Assembly: GCA_964019055.1 (NCBI GenBank)
Contig: OZ025209.1
Location: 8,671,071-8,735,070, forward strand
Source: Anthopleura xanthogrammica
Lineage: Eukaryota; Cnidaria; Anthozoa; Actiniaria; Actiniidae
DNA length: 64,000 nucleotides
Reading direction: 5' to 3'
Each line of letters begins with the position of its first letter. The first letter of the stretch is position 1. A program made the position numbers and the translations under genes. Shown one piece after another: positions 39,401 through 51,520 of this stretch. The notes beneath the pieces are model-generated. The model worked only from the letters and a program-made list of their open reading frames with translations. It ran no database searches and was not told where the DNA came from.

Positions 39401-41632
39401 TGACATCACAACTGATAGCTCTTGTCCCTACAGAATGAAAGAATATAGGAAAAAGTTATAATACTTATATTGACTGGAGATCAAGGATTCTAGTGTTTGT
39501 AACAACTGAGCTGGGGTATAGTTACAGTGCGACCTAACGAACTCCATGCAGGCAACTGGCGTTTTGGCTTCTGTCAATCAAACTACAACATGCTGAGTTC
39601 ATTCCGATCGTGAGCGACAAAGAAATTTCCATGTGTTATGGCTGTCTAGTCATGGGAATTTTCTTATCACTTGATCAGAATGAATTTGGTGGATTGTAGT
39701 TTGATTGACAGAAGGCAACACGTATGTCAGATATGCCTAGAGTCGGCTTAGGAGAGAGAATTATGAAAAAGTGCTGTAATCAAAGATACCGAAATATTTT
39801 TTTTCTGTGCCATGTTGTAGCATCTTTACAGTTTCGACACTGGCTTCAAACAAAAGGGCACATTCCATGATAACTTCTCTTGTGTGGTATTCACAGATAA
39901 ACATCAAGGAACTTATAATTACCATTGTCCTATGACCTTGAGAAAAGGGAGATTGGCTTAGCATAGGTGACTGTCCTCCAGATAGACATACAGACACTTG
40001 TCTATCATTAGTTCCTGTCTGATGATGTGGAGTCACTTGAAAATCTGTTTGGGTTTTGTTAGCATGCACAGGAGTTGAAGGCATGACAGGGTCTGTTGTT
40101 CTAGAAACTTCCTGTTTCATATTTTCTTTACTTGCACTACAGCTGTCCTTAATGATTTCATTGAACTTGTCAATTGTTAATATGGATTCCCCTGCCATAG
40201 ATAAGTTAAGAAAGTATAAATGAGAGTTACATACCAGGGAGGTGGGCCTGTGAGGGACATGGATACATACCGAGAATGGAGGCTATAAGCCATATATATT
40301 CTGAGGGCTGCCGCGTGGTGTAACAATACTAAGACCAGATGCGAAAGAGACTAACCTTGACTGGGTGATAAAAGAACAACATCCCTTGCTCCAATCAACA
40401 GTTGTAGTATTTCAATCTATATGTCAAAATGAAAGGAATAATATGAATGTTTATAGCAAACCAAGAGCTAGCCATAGAGTCTTCACGCAGATTCTTGCCC
40501 TCCTTAAAAGAACCTCTCATCCTCTGATCTATGGTAGAGTGGGGTTGGGAGAGATTATAAACATTTTCTCTAAAAAATTTTTTTCCTTACTTCAAATAGA
40601 GTTGTAGGAATACCAAGAATGGTGTACTTCTGGTCTTGATAGAACTGTTTAGTATTGTTGTTGTCTGATGACTGGAAGCATCGACTGACACTGTTGATGA
40701 TGTCAGCATAATCCACTGCATTACAGTCTGCCAAGAATTTATCATAATCTTCTATGATCTGTAATATCTCAGGATCCCTGACTGATGACAGACCGTAAAG
40801 CTTGCTTTCGATCACATGTTGATGGGTTGTGATCACATCCCGAGTATCAGCTTCAAATTCTCCTGATTTCTGTAAAAATGGGAGGTAAATATGCCTGAGA
40901 ATTTTGGGATTAAAAACTATCAAAATTATTTTCGGCGCAAACTTGGCTAACATGAAACACCAAAGAAATCACACTTTTTTTCGATGGAATTTGTAGCATT
41001 TCTTTTGTATTCCAATGTTTTAGCCTTGCATTCAATATCTAATTTTGAGAAGGTTGGTCTGTCACTCGCGCGAGTCATTCAGCTTCTACTCCATTCGATT
41101 ATGTCTAACCATTTCAGGAAAATACACAATTCAAAGATAAATCTAGATATAATTTAACAAACCTCTTTATTCTTTTGAGCCATGACAAGCTGTAGAGATA
41201 TAAGTTGATCCGTCAGCCCGTAAATCGAATTACAAAATGGAGGACTCTTGCTGCAATGTTTCCTGTAGATCTGTACACAAAATTCTAGTGGATGTAGCAA
41301 GGATTGCTCTTTAGACTGCTCTAGGAACTCATTTGGATTGTCATGTGTAGATCGGATTGAGTCTAGTACGCCTCCCATGGCTAGAACCTTTCGATTCAAA
41401 TGATCTAAACAATAAAGAAAGCGTGGTAGAACATAAACACAACATTCGACTGCAACATTCAACAACCCGCGAATCTTTCCCCGCATTATTTCCTCGAATA
41501 CTGTCTCCAAGTCACATTACTAATACCTCGATACTCACTTTGGTTATCACTGATTTCATTTATACGTTGTAAAACCGGGTCCACCTCTTGGTTTCCGTTG
41601 ATTTCTCGTACCCAATATACTTGTGAAGCCAT
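36471..41632 (-). CDS. PARPBP: PARP1-binding protein / PARI homologue
   Basis: Eleven exons on the minus strand: 41539-41632 (ATG), 41163-41404, 40591-40869, 40356-40416, 39830-40191, 39263-39427, 38964-39050, 38572-38639, 37723-38040, 37095-37173, 36471-36920. All join in phase to 2,205 nt, 734 aa. PARI binds PCNA and RAD51 and restrains homologous recombination at replication forks; it has a UvrD-helicase-like fold without helicase ATPase motifs. Support here: LQLVMAQKNKE followed by KSGEFEADTRDV (residues ~105-125), RDVVLLSPSQG, NSRDELALARVINTPDREL, the LGGKSYAP segment, a basic C-terminal region (KKKQPKTKTAPKKK), and a PIP box QKQMTHFF at residues 726-733. I recognise this order from vertebrate PARI, which is shorter (under 600 aa) and also ends in a PIP box. 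The exon 5 donor was chosen because the alternative at 39789 breaks the frame. Introns hold several foldback MITEs. Confidence 0.9.
37400..37690. mobile_element. Foldback MITE, same family as 9490-9765
   Basis: It contains acaattagaccc, gtctactagtcaatagcccatgag, the inverted gggctattgaatcatag, and ctatcactaatagacca, matching the earlier copy in order. It sits in a PARPBP intron and ends close to the next exon. Confidence 0.7.
38100..38400. repeat. Nested foldback in PARPBP intron
   Basis: ttttatcccacaccatagaaaatac (38101-) pairs with its complement near 38204-38228. A second pairing uses tatacaatggttt near 38234 and aaaccattgtata near 38373. An inner stem lies at 38293-38325. Confidence 0.75.
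38710..38820. repeat. Palindrome in PARPBP intron
   Basis: gtcaaatttattcttttcaa pairs with ttgaaaagaataaatttgac around a centre near 38765, and outer arms aatgctttattttccgc / gcggaaaatacagcatt extend the stem. Confidence 0.8.
39555..39720. repeat. Foldback in PARPBP intron
   Basis: ttctgtcaatcaaactacaa pairs with ttgtagtttgattgacagaa type sequence near 39691-39712; loop about 90 bases. Confidence 0.75.
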
Positions 41633-41830
41633 GATGATCGAACCCTGGCGAACCATCAACCTTCAAAATAAACGCCGCTTTTTTTTGAACGACTTTTAAA
41701 AATGTTTTCTTCGACTCTTCAACCAATCAGAGGGAACCTCGTTCTCAGTTTCCACCAGAGTGTGGAATTTCCTCCGCTCACAGGAAGCCCAACACACAAT
41801 GACAAGATTTGGCATTCAAATGACATATGT
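41633..41830 (-). promoter_or_regulatory. Likely PARPBP promoter region
   Basis: It lies immediately upstream of the PARPBP ATG and contains an inverted CCAAT box (ccaatcagaggg on the plus strand near 41721). No TATA box is evident. Position is the main evidence. Confidence 0.35.
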
Positions 41831-43345
41831 ATTTTATAGTATTTGAACAGGGGGATCGAACTGCCAAATCAAAAACATAAAAAATTATTTTCATTGGATA
41901 ACTTTGAATATTTTCTGATAAAGGGGAATTTTGTTTGTTTGTTTTTCCTGTTGCTTTTTGTATTGTTTATTCCATTGCTGAGCGAAAATAGCCGCTGAGC
42001 GAGGGACTCAGTTAGTTAAATGGCGATGTTAAAAAAGCGTAACGTGGGGGTGGGGGCGGGAATTTGCCTTTTTGCACTCGCTCCAGTTTCTACGCGGCCA
42101 CCGCAAAGCGAACCGCCATCTACGCATCTTGATTCTGATTGGCTAATATTTTTTCTCAGATCAACTGGAGGGGGGCTTGATTGCGGTTTAGGAGGTTCAG
42201 ACAAACCTCCCAAACCACCTCTAGATCCTCCCCTGCTAAAGCGTGTCAGCATGGATAGCCTCGCATGACTCTATCAATTTTATATCTGCTTGACTAATGG
42301 TAATCTCCCTGTAGTGGTTTTTATTGTCGTCGCGCAACGCTTCTCTGCCACAAAAAGGGTATTCGAGAGTGTTGCGTGACGACCGACACTGTGACGGGAT
42401 ACTAGGCTAGCGAGGGACATAATCTCCCGGCTCCCACCTAGAAAGTTCACGTGCGACCACCCGTGGAATATTCATCTAGTTTCCTGCGTCGTGGGAGGCA
42501 GTTAATTTCTATCCACAGTACTAGAACACCAATGGATATTTTATCGCTTACAAATGAGCACTAAAATATATCAGTTTTAAATAGTCTCAAAAAGATAATA
42601 ATTTCAAATTTCGGCAAAAATCGTTAAGTGGTGGTGAAAAATCGAATACCAGTCTGCATGCACCTCTGTTTTACATGATTGGCAGAAATATTGATTGACA
42701 TTTTTCTTTAGATACGATGACAAAACACTGAATAATTACTTATGTCAATCAATATTGCATGCCACTAAAGTAGTTGTCGATCGATTAAAATAGAATTAAG
42801 GATTTTTTCAAGCATAAATACCGTAAGTAGCATGATTTATGTACGATTCAAGCCCTGATCATCTAGCATAGCATTGCACAACGTGTGCACATGTGTTCCC
42901 TAAGCCAGTTTATGATCTGTCTTTTCATCTACAACACTTATTGCATACCACGGATCGACTCATCCAAGTCGACCATGCTCATCCAACCTTCATACTGAAC
43001 ACACTTACCCTTATCTTGATCGATCAAAATCTTTTTCTATTGTTTTTCAAGTAAATTAATGATCGGTAAAGCTCAGTATTAATCGCGCGATGCTTTTAGT
43101 TTCCACAGAACCTCGCGCAAGGTTTAATCTAAGGTCTTACTGGAGATAAAAATAATTCAATAGATAGATTTGTAATAAAAAGCGAGCTCTCAAACTGATA
43201 GGCAACACCGCGTCAGGAAACGAATGTCCTGCACGATACTGGTTTTCCTGAAGTTGAGTTGAATGGTAAAAATTATGGACTACGGAAAGCAAACACACTA
43301 AAAAATGATACGAAAGCGAAGATAATATTTTTTTGTTGGTCAAAC
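41831..43345. other. Intergenic with foldbacks
   Basis: A GC-richer segment at 42020-42260 has open frames on both strands but no recognisable domain. Short foldbacks lie at 42320-42395 (gtcgtcgcgcaacgct and complement) and 42661-42760 (attgattgacat and complement). Confidence 0.5.
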
Positions 43346-43611
43346 CTAGCCTAAGAACGTATGACTTTCTTGGGTAGTGATTTTGGTTGCGTGACTCTTG
43401 CTAGTGGAAGAAGCCAAAGAAGTCGATCCAAAGTTCCGCATCATTGCTTTGTTTTTGTCTTCATCACTGAAATTATAACTCAAACAATAGGCTTCAAAAG
43501 TCCTGAGAAAGTTTTTTTGTGTTCTAAGTGGGTCACCACCTGCTGAGCATCGAAGATCTTGCTTAGAGGCTTTTTGTGTGTTTGGATGGTTTCTATAGCA
43601 AACCCGCAAGT
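43346..43611 (-). CDS. Possible terminal exon, unknown protein
   Basis: An open stretch of 87 codons follows an acceptor-like ttttgtatag (phase 1) and ends in a stop. The sequence is polar (LRVCYRNHPNTQKASK... to ESHTFLG), with plausible codon use but no domain I recognise. I found no convincing partner exon upstream at 43.7-50 kb, so this may be noise. Confidence 0.25.
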
Positions 43612-43619
43612 CTATACAA

Positions 43620-46600
43620 AATATGCAGGTGACTGAGAGTGCGGTAGGATCGGACTCAGAATATCACTAAATTGACTGAAATAACTGATTGAAGAGAATT
43701 GTGTTCCTTTATGTGGAACTCTTAGAAGGAGGGGATTTAATGCATGGAATCATCTAGGTTAGAAGAGAACGTTACGTATATTTCAATCAAAATATAGTAG
43801 TATCCACGAAGGAAGAAATCTGCCTTCCAGGATCGATGAAGAAGAAAACATGAACTGAAGATATCACATAATCAGTAGTGAAACAAGTCGAACAGCAAGG
43901 CTTCCAAACCCTTTGTCATCATTAGCGGTGAAAACTTTATGAGAAAAGTATAGCCGGAACAATAGAACTCTTTACTTTAGTAACTAATCTGCCGAGTTTC
44001 TCGATCTACATCATGCAGTCTCTTGGAAAATATTATTTAGGGCTATAGCGATATTTAATAAGTTACAGAACTGATTCGACGAAAGATAGGTGGGTTCTCG
44101 GGTCCGGAAAACGTTTGGTTTTGCAGAAGTGCTGCACTTAGAGCTTTGCACGATTTAAGTACTTCGGCAAGTAATAGTGATAGCAGTGGATATGGGTTGC
44201 TGAGCCGGCAAGTATTTGAAACTGTAATGATATTCACTACATACAGGTGCTATAGGTTAGCGTAATTCATCTAGGTCAGTCGTTAGTAACCGGTGTAACA
44301 TGCAATCTAGCAGCAAGCTTTTGCACATGACCACATGATTACAATGCATTTACATCAAGAAATATTCTGGTTGCTATAGAAACTCACGTGCTAACAAGTT
44401 GCCATTTGTCTTTTTACCGGTATGAACATGTACCATCTGCAAGGGGGAATATTGTTAGAATATCAAGAAAACCCAATGTAGAACCTCTTTTGAGAAAATT
44501 CTCCAAAATGCACAATTTACTGAGGATTAAAACGCTCTATCGTGTGAAGTCTCGGCCACACGGGGGCTTGTAAGAGGAAATATTATTGGACTATAGTTTA
44601 GTTAAACATGCAGCTCCCTGCTTGATCATGAGAAGTCATTTATTTTATTTCTTTTGAATACTAACGACAGCCGCAATTAGTCATCAGTTAACGAAAGAGA
44701 AAGTTCCTAAACATGCATGAGGTATCGAACATATAGCTGCATAATGCTGGAACTGGATCTCTTGCAATGATTTGAGTTAGAGTCGAGAGTATTTGTGACT
44801 TGAGTACGTAATTGAGACCTATACATCTTAGTAATGAAAAGGCAACACAGAACTGTGAATCAGTTTGCACATTTGATATACAAATGTCTTTGAAATGATA
44901 GCAGATAAAGTGGCGTTTTTTTAAATGTTCCTACGTTCCCTGCACACTATTTGGAGTAGAAATTTTAAATTTTCGGACGAAAAACTGAAACCTCCACGGA
45001 ATGGCTTAGCTTATATTTTTCTTGCTTTCTACTATATATCCAAAATCTCTTAATAACTGATCCCTATGTACAGATCTCTTTTCTTGTCACTAGTTTGCCA
45101 AAACGTTTCTTTTTTTTGGATCGCTGGGCTCGAAGCTTTGAGTCAGCGTTTTCAGTTTCACTTGAGTATTTGATTCCATAGAGTTGGGACGAAAATATCC
45201 TTATATATATATTTATATATAGTTTAGTTTTAGGACCTACAGAAAAAAATGCCCGCAACTGCTAGGAATTATGAGGTTGGCGTCGGAACAGTATGTTAGC
45301 TCAACGAGTGCCGAGTCAACAGAAGTGGATTCTTAAATTGACATTTTCGACTGAAACTTGAAAGACCGAATTTTAATAAAGAATAATGAAGGCAAATAAC
45401 GAAATTATATGTTTAGGGTTCAGTATTAGGAAGAGTACTAATTCAGATACGGCTTTAAAATTCTTCGTGTTATGCTTTCACTCAGTCATATATGTTGAGA
45501 GATTAAAAATATGACAAGAAATATGGCAATAATTAGGGTGAACGTCGAAAACGCGATGGGATATTCATATCATACAACACAACCAGCGAGAACTCAATTA
45601 CGCGCGCTACGGCAGAACTTGCTGGATCCATTGTTTACTTTCATCTCAATTCTATGTATTTTTTTTCAGCAAATTAAATCCAAGAACCACTCATATCATG
45701 TCTGATATGTTTCAAGAGTCGTTGGTATATGATCTTCTGGCTGTATAAATTAATGTGTCATACTGCAGATCAAGGAAAGTTTTTCCCACGACTTTTGCTG
45801 GTGGTCTATGGTACCAGACTGTTCTACCATGAGTACTGTTATGCCATTTATCTTTGAGTGTGAAGTAGATATGATGACAGGAGCTTTGATGGCCAACTTG
45901 TTAGTCAGAACACAACTAATGCTATCGGTGTCAAAAATTGCTAAATTATTCCCGAAACACACCTTGCAAATTCATTAACAAGAATCGATTATTTCGACTT
46001 GTTGAGCGTGGTAATGAAGGGTTCTTCCTCTTTACAGTTATACCTGCTTCCATTCTGCAAATATGTTAAGTCAACGAAACCAAAATTATTATTAAACTCA
46101 AGGAAGACTTTCTTGGAAACATTATACGACTCAATGAGGAACGCGCTACCCGAAAACATATCAACTCCAAGTGGAATTTATACAACCCATTTCCTTTATC
46201 TTTGACAAGTTGATTGATAATTGTCTCGACTTTCAATAAACCACAGGAAACAATCAATGATTCTTGTATTCGAATACAGCTCATCTCAATAATGAATTAT
46301 ATATGTATATTTACATAGCCAGTATAACAAAGATAGCAATACATAGCCAAAAGAGAGGTGATGGAACAGACATGCTAATGTTAAGAGGAAGCGCGTCTAC
46401 GAGAACCGCTGAGAGCTGGCCACTCCTTTTCTTTGAGATATATAGTTGAACACCTGTTGACTGTTGCTAGCTTTTAGTCAGTTCTGCCTGCACTTAAAGG
46501 GAAGAATCTTAATTATCTAACTCCATAAATCAGAGGGAAAACATCTGAGAAAACATGCACAATTTGTCATATCTCTCTAAAATTGTGCAACAAGTATTAT

Positions 46601-49600
46601 CCACACTACACAACTCATTACATTCACTGAGACAGTCAGTCAGTTCTTTAGCTGGTTGTCTGTTTGAACCACTAGTACTAAAGTGGACATTCAATCCTTT
46701 CAGTGAACCATCTCTGTATATCCTGAGTAAGGGGTTTTAGTAAGCAATTTATTCAATATCTAACTTAATATTCTTAATTGTTATTCATTTGAGATCAATA
46801 TTTACTGACGCAATTCATCCTGCCTTTTGTTTTGACCGCTTGGTATCCAGTATTTTACATTAAGCTAGGCCTCACAATTTGAAAAAAAACTTGGTTCTAA
46901 AATAAAATCTTGACAGGCATCAAGTCTTGGACAAGCATTCTAGACTTGAGAATACTTATAATATAAAATAAAATATATGAAGTTTAGTAAATTGATTAAT
47001 AGAAAAAGTTAGGATTCTCTGAGTTTCAACTGTCAAAGTAAGGCATCACTCCATTTGTTTTCAGCTGCAAGTAGATAAGTTAGGAGAATTTTCGCCTTAT
47101 AATTATTCAGTTTGGGTGATATCAATTATTTCTTCATTTACCCAGGAATATAATTCAGCTATTCTTCGTATTACTTTCAATGGTCTTTATTAACTTGACT
47201 TGTATTAACACTGACGAGGTTTTTAAATATATCAGTAATGAGGGAGTTGCCTGAATTTAACTATTAAATCAACCTCTTTGTTGTCAAATACGGCTGTTAT
47301 TGGTTCCTGCGAACTAAGGATCATTATAAGAAGATTATATTTTAAATTTTAATCTAGATAAGAGAAACAAATGGTCAGTGAAATGATATTATCTGAATTG
47401 AATGAAACCTGGTGATACAAGTGCAGCTACATTTTTCCTTTTTTCTTGCGCTTGAGGACTGATTTTTTTAATGAAAACCATCATTTCCATTTTACAACTT
47501 TACATTTGAGTTGTGCTTGCATACCTGGTGAAACCCAAGCCTTAGGGTTTCAATTCAATTGATGGGTGCGCCATTTACCATTAAGAAGAAGAAAATTTCT
47601 AAAGGTTTTCCAAGACATGCATCAGCCTTGCAGCTGTGAGTACGTCGCGCATTTCTTACCCTAATGATTTAAAGACATTGAATTCTCCTGAACGAGCTGA
47701 TATTGGATAACCCAAATTATTAACTATGCCCAGATGAGGTGGAAAAACTTAGACTAAGGTATCCGAATTAATGTGATAAAACGTTGAGGGAAGGGGTGGG
47801 GGGACGGGATCGTGACCCCCTTGGCCAAACCTGATCGATCAAGATTCAGAAAGCAAACTTAATAATACTTCATTCAAATTGTCCTAATTGTTTTTTATTT
47901 CTTTTAATAATTTTGCTATTTAAATTCAATCGGCAACTAACAAAAGCCCCAAGTTCTGTTGCTCTGAAATCTTTTGTTGTCAGTAGAATGAAGAAAGATT
48001 CATTAATTCTGTTGGTCCAACAGCCCCAAAAGAGATTTGCCCAAAAGGCTTATCTTTCTTCGTTTAACTAATGTGAAATATCAATCATTATCTTTTCCAG
48101 AACAACTGCAGCAGCGCGCGCGATCATGATGGCCAATCGTACGCTAAGTCATTAAAAGCATCAATTATGGCTTTTTAATTCGGAAACTAAGATCTAATGC
48201 TCTACCAGCGGCCTAAAATACCCAGAAGGCCTTTATTTCTAAATTTGGAACTCTCACTTTAGGCTTGAAAAGAAATAGACAAAGGACCAGTTGGTCGCCA
48301 GTTGCATTCTATTCAATATGATTTTATAAGGCACGAGTCTTTCTCAAATGCATCGGAGAAAACTTCACACCTTCGCTGGGTAACTTTTGTTCCTTTTGGA
48401 AGGTCCGCGTTTTGCACCATCAATGGTTACTTAGCAACTGACTTGGAGCGAAACAGCAGCCGTGGGGTCGAATCAGCTCTCTAAACGTTTATGTCCTTCT
48501 CATAAAGGTCATTAATTGTGTCATAGGAAATTAGTGAATATTGAGAAACCGTTGTAAGCGGACACACACTCTGAATATAGAAGAGTGATAACCATCAAGG
48601 AGAGATATTGATGGGACACAATACAATACAACAAGTCTTCAGGCTATGATTCTAAGTTCATTCATTATATTCTCTACAACTAAATGTACCATCTATGTCA
48701 AGGTTGAAAAACTAGTACTGAGATGACAAGAAAAAGGAAAAGAAAAACTACATTTGAATTCATCTAGACAGATTAGTCTGTAAATTAAGCTGCAACTACT
48801 CGTTCTTTTTCGAATGTTTTATGGTAAAAGGCAATATATTTTCTTCGATTGACATCTTTGGGTCTTTGAAAGGTTGCCGGCCGGACTGTCACTCCAAAGC
48901 TCGACATTTTCTAGAGGGCATCTGTTAACTTTTGGCAATCAAATACCTGAATTTTAATTTTAGTTATCACTATTATATTTTAGTTTTTATGGCGCCCAGC
49001 TGAAGCCACGTTGTATGAATTCGTAATTGGTAGTTCCGACAGTCATAAAGTATAATTTTTGCAAGTTTTTCTTCCCCTGAAAAAGTCATTAATTGGACTG
49101 ATTTTTATCTTAGAACTGTCTTCAACTCTCGGCTCTAAATGCACCAATCGTGGTAGTGGTGTAACATGACAAGGGGCTGGAGCCAGTCCACAAGGACATC
49201 TGTCATTTTCTCAATAAATTCGTTAACCGATTTGCTTGAATAAACCCAAACTGGTGGTCATGATAAATACAAACACTAATAAAAAATGGCGAAGAATTAT
49301 GCCTTGTGCATATGAACCAAACACAAAATACATATGTAGCTGGAAAGATTGGAAGCCAAAAAGAAGAAACCCCGAAATTCGAATTTTCCTTAAGCATTAG
49401 TTTTAGTCGTTGCAAAAGATAAGGATTAGCCACGGCACGCGCTATCCATAAACTCAAATGAATCTATTGTACCATCAGCCAATGAAAAAGCAGCTCCAAA
49501 GTGAAGTTCAATGTTCTCCCCCCTGCTGCAGGTGATAGCACAATACCTGGGCACTCATGCTTTACTGGGGCCAATCCAGCGGTTGCTAGCTAGCTAACGC

Positions 49601-50230
49601 TTTATTGACTAACTCAGTAGTATCGACAGCTGTTGTATTATGATATCAGCGTTTGTCTTTATGTAAATGCGTCGAGGCCTTTGTTCCAAAAGGCTAGTCT
49701 ACATTCTGCAATTGAAAAAAGTTGGATGCTTGAAAGTACAAAATCAAAAATATTGAAGTGTTGAAAATCCAGCAAAATCCGGTTGCAGCCAATCTTTTGA
49801 TTTTCCTAGATTTTATGGTATAAATGGAGGAGTTTAAGCGTTTCACTTTCGCAACGCTAACAGGAACAAAAGCAGCAGAATGGTCTAGTTCTGCTCGGGG
49901 TGTCGTAACAATACATACCCCATACTCCAAAAATAGAATGAACGCGCTAAATTATCTTGTTTCCATTACCTTTGCCAAGATTGGCTTTCACAACGCTTGA
50001 AAACACGTCTGCTCGACACTACAAACTCCTTTTTTTGAATTATTTTAATTTGCTGAGTGTAAACATTGATTCTTTTGCCATAGAGTTCGAAATTAGCGGA
50101 AACAGAGCTTGCGCTACTTCGGTTTCGTGTGTCAGCCTGATCAAAAGTGAAGTTTATTCATGCAAAAAAACTATGACACTACCTATTAAAAATATCGTGC
50201 ATCCGAGATGAAACTCGATTTGCTATCAAA
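43620..50230. other. Gene-poor intergenic region
   Basis: About 6.6 kb of AT-rich DNA with only short unsupported frames, none showing a domain, splice-site pair or homology I recognise. Confidence 0.55.
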
Positions 50231-50293
50231 CCCAAATGGCTATAATATCACTACAGACTACAAAATAATATCTGAACAATCGTCTTGCTCTTC

Positions 50294-50326
50294 TTTATTA
50301 TTTATGTATGAAGTTAAGAAATAAAA
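50294..50326 (-). promoter_or_regulatory. Poly(A) signal with upstream CPE-like motif, mos 3' UTR
   Basis: Read on the minus strand, TTTTAT (50321-50326) lies 21 bases upstream of AATAAA (50294-50299). TTTTAT and TTTTAAT are cytoplasmic polyadenylation elements bound by CPEB when close to the hexamer. TTTTAAT motifs also occur at 50402-50408 and overlapping the stop at 50479-50485. Mos mRNA is a classic CPEB target. In AT-rich DNA such motifs can arise by chance. Confidence 0.45.
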
Positions 50327-50479
50327 CACATTTAAATTGAAAACCTAGTTACATTATACGTCGATTGTTAATGACTTGATCATTTTGAAGCGAAAATTTC
50401 TATTAAAAGTCTTAATTTGCATGAACGAACAACCACTAGGGTAATTCATTCGCAGTTGGCTCTATATATCTTTCTTCTA

Positions 50480-51520
50480 TTAAAAACTACAGCTGTAAGT
50501 GTCTGGCTGGCTCGAGTCGTATTCCTCTGACTGCGAATCACAGAGTTCAATTCTATTCAGTTTTGGCTGTTGTCCTTCGCTGGATATAAAAGCTGCATCC
50601 TTAGAGCATATTTCTATTTCATAAGTTCTAGAAACATTTTTTACTTTAACGACTATATCGGAAGCCAAAGGTCTTTGCTTTGGGTCAGCTTCCCAACATT
50701 GTTGAACCAGATTTACATATTCTTCATCACAAGCATATATATCTCCTGATAGCTTGGGTCGCAGTTGGTAGGCCACTACACCAAAAATGATAACGTGTTG
50801 GTTTTGATTCCCGTAAGGGTGTTCTCGTGTTAGCATTTGCCACAAACATATACCGTAAGAATAAATATCGGCCTTAGTTGATGGGCATTCACCTCTAAGT
50901 AACTCGGGAGCTCGGTAAGCATAGGTGCCTGTCAGGTTGGATTTTGTCGGACTAGCAGGTTTATCGTTAACTTCTACAGCTTGACAGCAACCGAAATCAG
51001 CTAGTTTACAGTGGTCTTCGCATGTTACCATAACATTACTTGGTTTGAGGTCTAAGTGTGCAATCCCTTTTTCGTGAGCATAATCCAGTGCATATGCGAT
51101 GTCCAGGGCGAATTTCGTGCGGCGTGGAGCTGTAAGTGACTCAAACGAGTCGTTTATAACGTTCTGTAAATTTCTGTCTCCCGCATACTCCATTATAATA
51201 CAGTTCGTATCACAAATAGCCAGTAAAGCAAAAGTTCTTACAATATTTGGATGTGCAAAGTTCAGGACAGAAGTTTCTGCCTCAAAACTCTCCCGAGCTG
51301 CGCGTTCGTTTTTGATTCCTTTGTGTAGTTTCTTGAGCGCCAGCCGCTCTCCGCGAAAGACTGCCTCGTATACACTCCCAAATCCACCACTTCCAAGTAG
51401 CTTACCAATCTTGAGCTCAGATGTTTTAAAGTTTCCACTGGCTATGAGGTTGTGAACCATTTCCCTTCGACTGTGACACGAGTTTTCGCAAAACAAACTT
51501 CCAAGTCTTTGGAGAACCAT
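50480..51520 (-). CDS. mos: Mos-type serine/threonine protein kinase
   Basis: Single-exon gene of 346 residues. Mos is an oocyte MAP kinase kinase kinase that drives the MEK-ERK cascade and meiotic arrest. The catalytic core is complete: glycine loop GSGGFGSV (43-50), lysine K63 in LALKK, HLDLKPSN (155-162) with HLD in place of HRD as in Mos kinases, DFG at 175-177, GTYAYRAPE (198-206), and ADIYSYGICLWQMLTREHPYG. The HLDLKP, ADFGC, GTYxxRAPELL and VVAYQLRP motifs point to Mos and away from Raf or RIPK. Length and lack of introns match the family. A polar, acidic tail follows residue 300. Cnidarians can carry several mos paralogues and I cannot say which this is. Confidence 0.9.
   Translation of the reverse strand: MVLQRLGSLFCENSCHSRREMVHNLIASGNFKTSELKIGKLLGSGGFGSVYEAVFRGERLALKKLHKGIKNERAARESFEAETSVLNFAHPNIVRTFALLAICDTNCIIMEYAGDRNLQNVINDSFESLTAPRRTKFALDIAYALDYAHEKGIAHLDLKPSNVMVTCEDHCKLADFGCCQAVEVNDKPASPTKSNLTGTYAYRAPELLRGECPSTKADIYSYGICLWQMLTREHPYGNQNQHVIIFGVVAYQLRPKLSGDIYACDEEYVNLVQQCWEADPKQRPLASDIVVKVKNVSRTYEIEICSKDAAFISSEGQQPKLNRIELCDSQSEEYDSSQPDTYSCSF

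Noticed and set aside
39790..40191. Longer form of PARPBP exon 5 using donor G|GTATCT at 39784-39789
   Set aside because: It leaves phase 1 while the next exon is phase 0, which breaks the frame. The GTAAAG donor at 39824-39829 restores it.
42016..42268. Overlapping proline-rich frames on both strands
   Set aside because: No domain, splice signal or codon support. The segment is just GC-richer DNA.
51099..51455. 118-codon plus-strand frame opposite the Mos kinase
   Set aside because: It is the antisense shadow of a strongly conserved kinase domain.
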